The notes below the pieces were generated by a model. The model had not been told where the DNA came from and did no database searches. It saw only the letters and a list, made by a program, of their open reading frames with translations. This document shows, piece by piece, positions 38,001 through 53,000 of a DNA stretch of 64,000 nucleotides (position 1 is the first letter of the stretch; the number at the start of each line of letters is the position of its first letter). Made by a program: the position numbers and the translations under genes. Source of the DNA: Apoderus coryli (taxonomy: Eukaryota; Arthropoda; Insecta; Coleoptera; Attelabidae); contig OU452201.1 of the NCBI GenBank assembly GCA_911728435.2, positions 24,862,001-24,926,000 on the forward strand. The letters run 5' to 3'.

Positions 38001-41000
38001 ATATTCTTCCCCGTATTGTTAAATTTACTACTAGACCAAGTGGATCAAAAACAGCCATAACAAATCTCAAAACTTGACGTTTGGTAGGTCGACAATCTTG
38101 AGTAAATTCAATACAGTCCATCTTTACTTTAAAACAAATGATGTCAATCTTAGAATCCCAAAATAGACCGAGTACGCGTTGAATTGAATAATCACTATTA
38201 CATAAATCCTTACAAAATTCATCGTTTTCCGATAATGATTTCATGACGTTTTCAGAGTTTGAAATCCAACCAACCAGGTCAAAACCACCCAATTTCTGAA
38301 TTCTTTTAACTTCAATTATTCTTCTTAAAGCAGCTTCTTCATCATCTGTACAGTCGAGGTAATCGTCAACATAATGTTTCTTAGTAATAGCATTTATAAT
38401 TTCAGGATCTTCTGTATGATCATAGGCATTCAAATTTTTAATGTACTGGGCGCATGTTGGCGAACATGAAGCTCCAAATATCATAGACTGCATCTCATAT
38501 GTTTCGTAATTATCCTTGATGTTATTTCGCCAAAGAAATCGTAGTGAGCTTCTATCTTCTTTTTGAATTCCAACACGAAGAAACATGTCTCTGATATCTG
38601 CACAAAATGCTATTTTTCTCTGTCGGAACTTCATTAAAACTTCCACCAAGGGCTGTAAAAGATCTGGTCCTGCTAATAGGTTATCATTCAAGCTGGTACC
38701 ATTTGACTTGGAAGCGGCATCAAAAACTAACCTCACTTTATTGGGTTTATTAATATTGACAACTGGAAAATGTGGTAAATACCAGCACCTTGGTCCTTCT
38801 ATTTTTGCTTCTTCCTTTAACAGTTTTCGTGCATATCCTTGACTGACGTAACTTTGAATTTTGTCACTGTATTTTTCTCGTAAACTACAGTTTTTAAGTA
38901 CTCTTCTTTCAATGCAATTTAATCTTCTAATGGCCGTTGTTTTACTTTCTGGTAGGTGAATGTTGTCTGCTTTCCAAAGAAGTCCAATTTCATATTTCTG
39001 TCCAGCATACTTCGCAGTTCTTTTCATAATTTCAGTAGCTCGAATTTCGTCAGTTGTCGTTTTAATTTTCTCAGGTAATATTCCAAAAGCATCACATGAG
39101 AATGACTGCTTAACTAATTGATGAAGTTCTTCGTCTGATTTGTGAACGTCGCATACGTGAAATGAATAGAATTGTTTCGTATGTGCTTTAGTATCCTGGT
39201 TTCCATGCATAATGTAACCTAAATTTGTTTTTGTGGCAATAGGTGAATTTTCAGGACCCTGTATAACTTTACGAGCGACAGTAAGGTGTATATTATCTTG
39301 CCCCAATAGGATCATTGGCCTCTCATTAATTTCTGAAAATGGGATGTCTCTCAAGTATGGATACGCTTTCCAGTCTTCCTCTGTTATAATTTGTAAAGGC
39401 ATAGATAAATTATTAACAGTTCTAACATTCTTCAAGGTAAACAATTTAGCATTTGGAAAATCTCCAGATATTTGTAAATCTAAGCAAATTGATTTTTCAT
39501 GTTCTGATACGAAATTATTTGTCCACTGAAGGCATAACGTTTCAGATTTTCCCTGCAAGTGTAGCTTATCAGTTATAGATCTATCTATTAATGTTACTGT
39601 AGAAGCTTCATCACAAATTGCTACTGTTTCTACAAATTTTCGATCTTCTCCATAAATCTTCACTTTAACCATTCTTAGTAACACATTTTTGGAACCACTG
39701 CCTGTAGCTAGCACATTTTCTGAAGACGTACTAGGAATTTCCCCATTGTTCTGTTCTCTTCTGACTTCATATGTTTGGTTTTCAGTGTGAAGTAACTTAT
39801 TATGCATACGACGACAACCATCTACATTACAGGAACGTTTTAATCTACAATTTCCGGTTCTGTGTTTGCTTCTGAGGCAGGAGAAACACAACTTCTTTTT
39901 ACTAACAATTTCCCATCTAGTCTTTACGTCATCGTTTGTTAATTTTCTACAATCCCTAATCTTGTGGCCTTTACCATCACAATAAGGACAAATTAAGTCT
40001 TCAATATCACTTGTAATAAAACTGGATTCATATGGCTTGATTTTTTGAGGTCTTTGTATGTCAAACTTAGGTGTACTCACATAGCATGCCGATTTAGCAA
40101 TGTCGACAATAAAATCAGCGAAAATGCTTAGATCAACTTTTTCACAACATCTTCTTATTTCTTCACCCCAACGAAGCTTCAGAGTGTCCGGAATTTTGTG
40201 AACCAAACATTCTAATACTTCCGGATTTTTCAGATGTTCAGGTTGACCCAAAGATTTAATGGTCGCTGTCAGAGAACTTACATGGCTTGAAAAATTTATT
40301 AACAACTCAAGTTGATACTCTTTAATTTGTGGATAGGTCTTTATTTTGGAAATTAATTTCTTGATAATGATATCTGAACGTCCGAAACGCATTTTCAATG
40401 TGTCTATAACTAGATCAACATTTTGCGGAGACAACATCATTCCCGAAACTGCAAGTTTGGCTTGACCTTTTAAACATTTTTGCAACTTAACTATTTTTTC
40501 TTCATTAGAATAATCGCACATAGCTGATATTTTGTTAAACTGACTGATGAAAACTGGCCACTCTTCAGGATTTCCGTCAAAGTATGGAAAGTCGCGTTCG
40601 ACTACTTGTCTTGTGATAAATTTGTCGTTTATTTTTTGATCAGCGGTGTTTGAAATTGTATTAAAAGCTTTTGAAATGGAATCACACAGTACCTTTATGT
40701 CTGAATTTTCAATTTCTCTGGACTTAGACAAGTGTCCTTCGTTCGAATTCAGTTCTTCAACCCACTTACTAGTTTTCTGAATAGATGTTACGCTCTCTAT
40801 ATCATCAATTAGATTGTGAGTACATACTGATGAATCAATATCACTGTTGTCGGCTAATTCTTCAATTTCATTTTGCATTTCCAAGATTTTGAGTTGATCT
40901 TGTAATTTCTGGGCTTCCATTTTACTTTCTATTTTCTGAATTTCGATTTTCTGAATTTCGATTTTTTGACGTAACTTCTCGCCTTCTAAAGCTTTTTGTC

Positions 41001-44000
41001 GTCTTCGTAATTCACTACTTTTTACTGACTGCTTGGAATTACCTTTAGATATTGCTTTACTATGTGTCTTTTTTGATGACGTGAGATCAGTATTATTATG
41101 AACTTCAGCAACAGTTTGCATTAGAGGAAAACCATGAAATGAAGATATAGAACTGACTGGCTTACTTTTCTCCTGTCTGGAGGATTCTAATATCTTCGCA
41201 TCTGATGGTTCTATGTTATCCATTTTCACAAACTTGTCTGTTGTTAACAATTTTTGTAATTTTACTATTTCTCCAGAGGACTCGGTTGTTAGCTCGAATG
41301 GACCAATGTAAAAGACTGTCGTATAGCCTTTATGTCTGAATATAGTATGTTTTAAAGACGTATTGGATATTGGCAAATATTTTATTTATGACTGACTTTT
41401 TTATATTAACTGACATGACATTTTCTCCTATTCCAACAATAACAATGTAACAATACATTAATGTTAATGACAGGGACTAAACTATTATTATTAACTAAAT
41501 ATTTAACAGCTTTGATATAAGATAACCTACAAAAAATAGCTGATGTCTCAAACAAAAAGAAAATATATATAAATTTTAGATAAATGACAAAAAGGTCATA
41601 AAATTATTACTTTTACACTTAAATATGGAGAGCTATTCGTGCCTCGAGGGCAACAGTTTATTTCAAATATACAGTAAAAACCTATCTTCTTTTGAATTAT
41701 TTTAGTATTTCAAGTTAGATTTTGGTCATTTTAATTAAGAGATTACTGACAGAGGTGATAAAGGCTGGCAAGATTTGACGGTTTCCCAGCTTTCTTTCTT
41801 AAGGACTATTTGGGGGCTCTTGTCAAGCCTTTGTGTCTATTGTATAACTTTTCTCTTCGTGCTTGCGAGTTTCCAACTGAATGGAAAATTTCTAAAATTG
41901 TACCAGTGTTAAAATCTAGAGCAAGCTCGCAAATTACAAATTACCGCCCTATTGCAATCCTCTCAAATTTTGCTAAACTCTTTGAGGCCGTTTTACACGA
42001 ACGAATTTTGCGAGCTGTTCGATGTTCACTATGCCAACATGGTTTTTTGTCTCAAAGATCGACAGTTACTAATCTTTCAATCATCTCGCAAGACATTTCA
42101 GAGATCTTGGACCTCGGGGGTAGGGTGGATGTTGTCTATACAGACTTTACGAAGGCCTTTGATAGAATGGACCATGGAATACTGCTTGATAAGCTGGCTT
42201 CATTTGCGAATAACCTTCAAGCATTTTTCAGATCATATTTGAGTAACAGGTGTCAGTATGTATCATACAATGGATACAAATCCTATCCCTATATAGCCTC
42301 TTCTGGTGTTCCCCAAGGATGAAATGTAGCTCCATTACTCTTTTTAATATTCATAAATGATATAGAAGAACATCTCACATGTCAAAGATTATTATTTGTT
42401 GATTACCTAAAAATATACTCAGTGGTAGCGGGCATTGGTGATTGCATCAACTTACAAACTAATCTAAATTATATAATGGATTGGTGTAATTTAAATTAAT
42501 TAATTTAAATGTCATATATACTAGGCAGAAAGAATTTGTTGAATAGGAGTATATGGTGCAGCGGCTGCCAATTTCTCGAACTGACACTATGACTGATCTT
42601 CGAGTAATTTTTGATTTAAAATTTATGTTCGTTGAGTTAAAAATAAAGACGTTTCTATTCTATTCTATATAAATAAAAAAGCGTCAGAGGCGAATAGAAT
42701 GTATGGTTTTATTAGGAATTGTAGGTTTTTAGAAGCGATAAAGCCTTTATGTTATTCGTATGTTCGATCTAAACTAGAATACCTACTGCTCCGTTGTGTG
42801 GTATCCCCCGAGAAAATTCGTGCTCTATCTTAAGTATAAAAGAGACGGAATATTTCCCCGGGTTGTTTAGATTATACTCTGGGTCACTTTGAGATGGTAA
42901 GTTTGGAACTAAGACGAATACTCGCTTGTTTGCACTACTTCTATAGATTGATTCATTACAAGATTCATTGTCCACAATTGCTATGCAATAGTATATTGTA
43001 TTCCTAGGCGGTAAAGTGTCATTTTCAAAAATCACTTTACCGCCATGGTTTACACATTATTTTTCTGCAGGCACCGTACAATTGTAGGTAATACAAAAAA
43101 GAAAAGAAAATATGATTGCTTTCCTTTGTCATTAAATGTATTTCATCCGGTACAGTTTCAAGAAATTTTTCAATATCCGGTTGGTCGAAAATTTTAGATT
43201 TTTTAGCAATGTGGCCAACAGATTTCTTCGTTAAAAAAGCAGTCACTTTTTTAAAATTTCTAATGTTTACGATATTTTTAACTAATAGCGTAGATTTTAA
43301 CATGGAATGAATTGACCACAGTGTTGAAGATTGATATTTGTGTGAAAGATCCGATAAATACGTCAAAATCACATTTTCACTATAGTTTTTAACGTTTTTA
43401 GCACTACACCAACTCATAAACAGTTTATACTGAAGTTCATATGTGGTACTTGATTTTTCCGGCAGCAAATTCATCGAAACTTCGTTCGCTTTCTCGTGAA
43501 TTTCAGGCGGGGTACAATACTCAATTTCCTCGTCACTACGATCAATCAGAGATTCCATGCTTATTATACCTATAAATGATGAATCAAATTCAAATTGAAT
43601 ATTTTAAGACGCGCTCGATTTTTGACAACCACTGTCACATTGGACTGTCATTGTTAATAGCTTTTATTATTGTGCCGCCATCTAATACAAATACATAAAA
43701 TTAATTTTCTTGCCTAGCCATTTTTGAGTGTTTTGGAGCGCTAGCCTTAGAAATGCATACTTTCTCGTCCCTATGGAAGCAGTAAAATTCAATTTTCTCA
43801 TAGTGTCGGCAGAAAAATAAATTTTCACGTCCCACGGTTGGGAAGTCGAAACAATATCACATTTTATCCTATTCGTTGTCGCACCAATATTTTGTTGAGA
43901 TCGCCTGTAAAAATTTTTTGTAATAATTTTGATCGATTGTGTCGTCCCTGTGATATTTTTGCCTGTACAGGGACACTTTTGATAGGAATTAGAAGAAAAC

Positions 44001-47000
44001 AAACATACATGTCACGAGCTCGATTTTCAAACGAAATGAAATGTCGAAAACCGCACCTCGATATCTTGAACCGTTTAAAAGATACAGGGTGGTTTCGACT
44101 TTTGTGCATTTTTAACCTACCCATGTAACTTATTTATTTGATTATTTTTTGTTTCTGTGAAAACATTCGTAAGGTACTTTTTTGAGAGGAATCCAGTGGT
44201 GTCTCTAGTTTTTTTTTTTTTAAAGACTGGTGTTGAAACTATGACATAAACTTGTAATTTTTCTTATGGACTACCCTGTATATTTTTGCACATTCGTTTT
44301 TGAAATTAAATTACCTTTCCAAATATATATAATACTTGCCACTTAATGTTTTCAAATAATGTTAGATGCGTCTTTGAAAATTTATCTTGAAAAAAAAAAC
44401 AGTATTATAAGTTAATTTAATCCATTTAATAAAAAATAACAAGAACAAAGAGTATATCATTTAATAAAGCAAAAAGATTTATTACAACAGGTGTTCAAAT
44501 TGAATACCATTAAAATTAAAGCATATTTGACTTCGCTTCTGCCGATTAACAGCATTGATTAATTCTACCGCAGATATAAATTCAAAAGCATATCGCACTG
44601 CTGCTTCCAACGCATCTCGAGAATCAGCATTCCGCTTATATGTGAGGTCTCTTATTCTTCCCCAAAGGTAAAAATCCAGAGGCGTTAGAGAGGCGTTAGA
44701 TCGGAGGACCTTGGCGGCCAATGATCAGTTTCAAAAGATAAGTGGCAAGTATTATATATATTTGTAAAGGTAATTTAATTTCTAAAACGAGTGTGCAACA
44801 ATATACAGGGTAGTCCATAAGAAAAATTACAAGTTTATGTCATAGTTTCAACACCAGTCTTTAAAAAAAAACTAGAGACACCACTAGATTCCTCTCAAAA
44901 AAGTGGCTTGCGAATGTTTTCACAGAAACAAGAAATAATCATAAATAAATAAGTTACAGGGGTAGGTTAAAAATGCACAAAAGTCAAAACCACCCTGTAT
45001 TTTGTAAACAGTTCAAGATATGGAGGTGCGCTTTTCGGCATTTGATTTCGCTTGAAAATCGAGCTCGTGACATGTAGGTTAGTTTTCTTCTAACTCCTCT
45101 AGAAATCGGTGTTTTTATCAAAAGTGTCCAATTTGGACCACCCTGTACATTAGGTGAAATTGATGAGTGTGTGTGTCATTATTTTTTTTTTCAGTTCAGT
45201 ATAGGTCATTGTTAAATATGTATGTAAAATTATTTCTGATAGTGTTGGGATTTTTGCTAATGTTGCAAGTTCAGAGGATATGAGATATTTATTTTTTCTA
45301 CTCCTGTTTTGTTAAGCCGTCTATTGCAAAACTGTTAACGTGACATGTAAATTCAATCTTACATAAGTGTTACGTAATGAATATTACATAACACTTTTTA
45401 TTATGGAATTATGTCAAACACAAATGTCAAATAAATTCAAATATTTAAATGTCATAATTACCTTTTCTTCTGTGTTAAGTATTTCTGCTTAAATTTTAAT
45501 TCTTAAATGGATTGTGATTCTGCAAAGTCGTACAAAAAGTATAGTACATAACTCGAGCTGTAAATAGTTTTCCATGCTCGAGACTATCGCCTAACTCGCC
45601 GCCTCGCGGCTCGTGGGCAAACTGGCTCTCGCATGTAAAATATCATTTACAGCACATGTTATGTAATATACTATTACGGTACTATCTATCATAATAGGTA
45701 TGTGTTAATTGAGTTATTAATTGATAATATAGTTGTATTTGTAATCTAATTTTGTCCTGTAATTGGTATTTATACTGTTGGGCAATAAATGTTTATTATT
45801 ATTATAATGTAACAAGACTTTAAGTTATGTTGGAAATTTGCTTCACACTCCCATGATTTCACCAAACGGGCCGTTTCATTGATCCATAACTCATCAGTGG
45901 TGATCGTCAGGCAGTGTGACCCAAATTTCCAACATTTACGAAGAGCTCATATTAACACGAGAGACGAATGACAACAAGATGCTTGTGGCAGCATATTGCC
46001 TGCTCGTTAAATCAGAATAGCTTCAGACTAGACTGATTATGTTTGTTTTCCACTGGTATCTTTTTATTTAATAAGTTTTTTCCCTAATACTAAAATTTTG
46101 ATAATATCTACGTACACTTCATACACTGTGTGCTCGCCAGCACACTCATGCACATGGAATTTGATTTTCCATATGCAAAGCACCCGTTGCAAGATTATGT
46201 CTCATACACAAATTGAAAATTTCTATCAAATAATAATATTATATGCCACTATCTTTTGAAATAGATATTTTTAAATGAATTAATTAACTAACAATAATTA
46301 TTTTTTTTTCGTACTAACTTGGCAGGAAACTCTTTATGCAAAAGGTGCTAATATTTCAAATGCACGATGAAATTGACAAGTTTAATAAGATAATCGAAGG
46401 CGCACGCAAAGTACGTCTACCAAATTTAATTGACGGTAATTACATTGACATCTTCATTCTGTGTCTGAACGAAGAATTAAACATTCTGAAGAGTTTCGAG
46501 AGTAATGAAGATCAATTGGCACAGGAAGTGAATAATGATATTGTTGAAGTACACAGTATGCAAGATAGACTCGATGATTTCGATGCATCGAAAAAACGTA
46601 ACATGTTACAAATTGAAGATATGCATGTGGAAATGCAGAAAATTTTGGAACAATTTAAAAGTGCATGTGAAAGTAGTAAATTTTATGGATTTCTGAAAAA
46701 GGTGTTCAAAAAAAAGTTTAAACCGTTGAAGGTCAAAACAGATGAAGGTATAATTCATTATCGATTTTTCTTATTTTCTAGTTTTTAGGAACGGTGCTTT
46801 GAGTTCTGTAACTTTAATATAATATTTTCAGATACAAGTTCGTCATCATCGTCTTCTAGTTCTGATGACTCTGAAGAAGAAGATGATGCCAGTGTCGATT
46901 CTAGAGACTTCGGCGTTATTAAACAGGATCTCAACGTTTGTCCAAAAGGGTGCGAATTGTCTTTGTTTAATTTAACAGTGGAATTACGAACGAAAAGGTA

Positions 47001-50000
47001 AACAGAACATTTTCTCCATAAAAAGAAATAATACTCTATTCATTTTATAAATATAATTACTTAAATAATAATTATAGCCTAAAAGGACCACGCCTAATAA
47101 CTAGTTTTTGCCATACCCTGCTATATCGTGGAAGTTTTTATTTGGGTATAGAACATTCTCCTTTTATACTACATAACTTGAAAAAAATAACCCCCAGAAA
47201 GCTATTCTAATTTTTCCACAATGAATTTTTGCAAGTTGCATATAACCCACCAAGTACGTGCTGGTCCCTTTTATTCCCATATTCACAAGCTTAAACAAAA
47301 GTATATCACTAAACTTAACTTCATTTGATAAAGATGTTGCTTCATTATCATTGTCCACTCATATATTTATTTGCAAACTCTAATCCTTTTTTTTTTTCGA
47401 TCATTAACCCAATACTTTTCCAGTCACTGTAGTTATTTTTATTACTGTCGGTATTCTTTTATATCCCCATGGCAGGCATGATTTATTATACGTCTTATAT
47501 ACGAGGGAGAAATGTCTCAAAAAACGCTGCATTCGATGCTCTTTTATAATGTGTAGAGGCATGGGAACGGATAGCCCCGGTGGAATCGTTAAAATGATAT
47601 ATTTTGAATTGACTTTGGATAGACTATACACCCTCTTTAAATTTTCTATCCATCTTTAGGCAAAATATAGAACAGCTAGAGAAAGAAGAAGTCCGAATGT
47701 TGGAGACAGTTAAAAAGGATATCGAACTTGGAAACAGGAAGATGGCGCAGTTACAAAAGCAATTACAAGCGAGTCAGTTTAATTTGGAAGCATTTCAGGT
47801 ATATATTATACAAGGCAACCATATCATTAAAAAAAAAAAATTCGGAAAAACAAAATTTGATTTGTTTTTTCTTCTGGTTGTACCAGATGTGTAGCCTTCT
47901 ATGCGCTAATTTGGAATCATATTTTATATCATCTTTTTAGCATATATACATTCTGTGTATACAGTTATATACACAGAATTATTTTAAATATCGTGATATT
48001 CATTTTGTAAGTAATTATTGGTAGAATGTATATTTGCTAAAAAGATGATATAAAATATGATTCCAAATTAGCAAGCAAAACTTGCTTGTTATAGGTATTT
48101 AAAATTGTTAATATATTAATAGAGATAGATTTGTCAAATAAAAAAGATTGACAAAAATAGTAAAAACGGCAGTATTTTAATTAAAGAAATAACATAGTTC
48201 GAATACAGCCACGAACAGGGTGCGTAAAAATTATAAAGTTATAGAAAAAACTTTGTCACATAGCAAACCAAACTGCTGGTTTTGCCTATAGGTACAAAGG
48301 ATTTTGTTTAAATTAGCAGTGCCTCAGCAACAATTATTGTTGTTAGGTGTCAGCTGTGGTTTAGTCCTGGAAAGTTTTACATTGTTGACTTTAATCTACA
48401 TATTTGAGTTGTTTACAATTTTTTTGAAATTGTGCATCAACGTAAAAATTGAAATTAACTTGTAAATATTTTCCTGCGATGATTTATTACGATTTTCGAA
48501 GTTGATTATAAAGACTGTTCGATCAACGAAATTTATGACACGAACTCAAACAGCATCCCTGGGACTCATTATGAATGGTGTAATATAATTTGACAATCAT
48601 ATTGAGATTCCGCTCAACGACTGATTTTCGCAATGCCGAGTGTTTACTCCAGCTCTACATCACGTTCGTACGATCCAGATTAGAGTATGCATCATTTATA
48701 TGGGTGGTCACCGGTATATCAGATTCTCAGATCCGCATCAATAAACTCGAGCGCATCCAAACAAAATTTATAAAGTTTTTATCTTTCAAAATTGATAGAC
48801 ACATTTGACCCGGACTCCTTGGACTTCCTTAGTACATCCGCTGGTCAAATATTTCTTTTCAAGTTGATAAACGGTTTGATTGATTGTCCTCCCCTCTTAG
48901 AGAAAGTGTATTTTAATATACCTCAATTTTTTTCGAGAACATCGAGTTTGTTAAGAGTACCTACCACGTTTTAATTAAAATTATGCTTCAAAGTCTCCTC
49001 TCTTTCGAGCATGTCAGACGTGTGTCCACTTCGGTCTTGCACTACTTTGACAGGCCTCTGAAATCATTTCGGACTGATTTGTGCTAGTACTTAAGGACCC
49101 TGGACGGGTAGGGCGGTGGGTAGTTGCATCTTTATGTTTTTATTTTTTGCAATGTTAATTTTCTTTTATTATGTTTATCCTTTAATAATAATAATTAGTT
49201 TAATCTAAATCTAAATTATTATTATTTTTAATGTATTGTCTTGAGATTGGGTCTTGCTGCCTGTTCGTTGATTTAATTCGATAAACTTTCATTATTTCAG
49301 CGAGAGAAACAACATTTATTAAACGAAGTAAGGTGTACAGTCGTTTTAAATTTAGATCAAATATATGCATTCCATCCAGAATCTAGTGATATCGCTGATT
49401 TTCTGGTGTTTTCAAAAACCAAATTATCGGAACTGTATAAAAGAGTTGGGGAATTACAGCAAGAAACTAACGAACAACAAAATAATCACGAGTAAGTAAA
49501 CCGTCGCGTCACCGGCGTTCAAATACGCACCATAAAAATCCTATTAAATATGCAAATTCGCTTGTCTGTTGCTCGCAGTGGCCCTGGGCTGCTGAATTCA
49601 AATAAAAAATTATATTTCGAAAGTAATCCATCTTCTTACGAGGAGTTATGATATTATATATACTTAAAGGGAAATGAACACCGTATATTTGTTAAATTAC
49701 ATTAAACTAACCATACATGTTTCGGTAATCTTCTTTCTCATCATCAGTGTTACAAAAATCATAGAAAATTATACAGCATTATCGAAATATATTGGTTCAG
49801 AAAATTATTATATAAAATTTTAAAATTAAGCATTTATATAATAATTATCAGAACCAAGTAGGTGCAATTGAAATGCTCTATAAATGGTTAACGTCTACTT
49901 CACAAATGAACCCCGTATATTTATTTAATTACATTAAACTAACAATACATGTCTCGAGTATCTTCATTCTCATCATCAGTGGTACAATATTCATAGAAGT

Positions 50001-53000
50001 TATAGAGCATTATCGAAATATATTGGTTCTCAAAATTATTATATAAATGCTTTATTTTAAAGTTTTACATAATAATTTTCAGAACCAATATATTTCGATA
50101 ATGCTTGTTAGTTTAATGTAATTTAACAATTATATGGTGTTCATTTGTAGAATAGACGTTGAATCATATCCCTGTAAAAAATTATAAAGCAATTCTTCAA
50201 ATTTCAATTGAAACATCTGTTACCAATATGTTATGCTCTTAATGCAGATTTCTTTCAGCACTTACCTGCAACACTTAATGCGCCTTCAAAAGGATATGAA
50301 ATATATGCGTAAAAAAGTGCATGTCCTAAAACAAGATATTGTACAACTCATGAAGAACAAATTTGGTAGATCTGTTGATATTAATGAGTTAGAAATTGAA
50401 ATGATTCAACGAGGATTTCAGAAAAACTATATTAACGATTTGGAAGAAGTTGTGCTAAAGAAGCTTGTATATGAATTGAGAATTAAAATGTCTGATATTA
50501 AAGCTATATTTATAGAGGAACTTAAACGATATAGTGTAAGTTATTCCACGTGTTTGAGTTAGCTTGTCACTATTAAAATATATACGAGTATATAAATCCA
50601 CGTGATATCTAGTATGTGGTGCATTTCATGCATTTTAAATAATCTCTTTCTCCAAACCGGTTTATTTTATCGATATCGAACAAGAGTACCATTTTTAAAC
50701 CAAAATGTTTAAGCTATTTAAAAACTGTTGCAAGACGCATTAAAAAAAGGGTTACAATCCCTACGTCAGTGCGCCCCTGCGCTTTAATGAAATGCCATTG
50801 ATTTAAAACTCGACTCGACGAGTCCCTATCTAACGTAAATTATACTAAAATTGCCTTCATTTATACGAGGCGGTTCAAAAGTTATTAAAAAACTGAATTT
50901 CAGGTCTAGCCTCATAGCTCTGCAGCGAAGGCTGCTTTATATGAAATTATACCCTTCTTTTTTCACAACCTACCCCAATCCGAGAGATTGCTCATATATT
51001 CTGGGACACCCTGTATACTTATCTCTTTCTGAAGTTTATTTTTAATTTACGTAATCATTGGAACACCATTTTAAAATGAGAAGAACCGGATTAATTTCAA
51101 AATTAAATAATACAAGAAAAACCAAAGTCTAATTTTTCCATTTCTTCAGAGCTCAACTTCAGTTATTTTGTAGTTTTTTTTTGTGAGCGCCTATGTTTCA
51201 TTTGTAGAAAAAAATTGCGCAAGCTCAAGATCAATTAGCTGTTCTTATCAAAGAAAACACGAACCGGTTGCAACTGCTAACATTACTTAGCCATGAAAAG
51301 CAAGAAATAACAAAATTTGTTGCTCTACAAGAAGCTAAACGAGAAAAAATAGATAAAATTGAAACAGTACATGGTGAATTTGTGAAAGAATTGGAGAAAC
51401 TTGAAGATATTGCTGAGAAACAGAATAGACAAATTCGTGAATTGAAAGATGAAATTAGAATGCTGAAAATGAAAGGTATTTTTTTCTGTATTAGTACATA
51501 CTGATTCCACAAATCAAATGTTAAGTTAAAAGCAAGAATTCTATTCAGAATACCGAGTATTCGAATACTACCCAAGTCTGCCCAGGTTGAAAATCACTTA
51601 CTACACAAACACAAAGTTGAAGTTATTTTATATTGCACAAAAGAATGTTAAGTTAAAAGCAACAAATTTATTTTATTACATTACTTTATACCAACGATTA
51701 CGAATCGAATAGACTACTTATTAACCTGTACTCTGTATACCCTGTACCTGACCTAACTAGAACAAAAACAAAATAAATAATGTAATTTACGCGGTAACAA
51801 AATACAAAAGCTCGACATGTTTTACTTCTTATTTAGGTTATGTAGTAGACGTATTGATTATTTTTTCGAATCAACACTTGGTAATTTAGTTATCGATTAC
51901 CTATCTATTAAAATTTTATAAATTTTAAAAATTAGTTTTAACGCAAAAAAAAAACAAACTTTGCAGTTTTGGCCTGAAAATAAACAAGTAATACCTATAT
52001 ATATTTAAAAAAAATTTCACTCCAATACGTATTTATGTGGAAGCTAGCCTTTATGCCGAATAATATCACGTATCTGTTTTTATAAGTGATGTGCGATCGC
52101 CATTGCACATATATAGGTATTATATGGACAGTATATAGCCGAAATAACATGGTCTAGAGGCTGTAGTAGTGTAGACTACGCTGTGTAGAAGGCGCAAATA
52201 TGGTTAATTCTGCTATCGACGAGCCACTGCCTAAATTAGGATGATAAATATGTTAGGATGACACTGGCGTAGATTAAATACCTATATTAATATATTACGA
52301 CCTAAGTCCCCGGTTTCACTGCAGCCTAATGGGCTTATTGTGAAAAGTCCCCGTATATTATGCCACCCAATCCAGCAGCCCTGTAACTGCCACTAACTTG
52401 TGGAGTTCAGTTATTTGTTGGGTGTCAATATCTGCTGGCGCAATCAGCGCATGCCCAAAAATAGCGTGTCGTCTTCGTTGTAAAGCTACACACTCACATA
52501 TTACATGGTAAGCTGCTTCAACTGCCCCATTACACAATCTGCATTGCAGGTCCCCGTTGTACAGTCCCATCTTGTTTAGGTGGTCTCTCAGAGCGCAATG
52601 CCCAGTAAGGAGTCCCATAGTTATTCGCATCTGACTCCTGCTTAACGATAGCAGTTTTTCAGTGCATTTTGTTGCTGCACCAGGTATGAAGCTCTTCCCA
52701 TGCTCCTGCTTGGGAATATGTTCCCAATATCTCTGGTGCTCGCTTTTGGCCCAGCACTTGAGGAGTTCCCTCGCCGTTCTTTTAGACAAGCCCAGCGCAG
52801 GTTCCGTGCCAGTACATGTGGTTTCAGAGGCTTGTCTAGCCAGCCAATCCGCTCTCTCGTTGCCTTCTATTCCCGAGTGCTCCGGGACCCACACTATTGT
52901 GGTCCGCCAATGCCCTAAGTTCTGTTTGGCATTCTCATATCGGTTTAGTTGTAACCTTGGGGCTTCTCAAAGCCCTTAAGGCCGCCTGGCTATCTGAACA

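Larger units (their letters stand above)
35569..41508 (-). mobile_element. BEL/Pao LTR retrotransposon #2, full length
   Basis: Left LTR 35569-35765 (197 bp) and right LTR 41307-41508 (202 bp); flanking 5-bp duplication GCTTT (35564-35568, 41509-41513). LTRs start TGTAAAAGACTGTCG and end AATATTTAACA. They differ by a small indel near 35729/41465 and a few bases. TTGGTCCATTCGAGC next to the right LTR is the likely primer-binding site. One long uninterrupted ORF. Confidence 0.95.

Noticed and set aside
35788..41376. Extending the BEL #2 ORF start to 41376
   Set aside because: The first 51 codons would lie in the LTR and primer-binding region; the ATG at 41223 is the natural start.
42769..43035. 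Open frame on the minus strand over the non-LTR remnant
   Set aside because: The plus strand here carries recognisable RT C-terminal sequence (LRRILACLHYFYRLIH), so the minus frame is a shadow.
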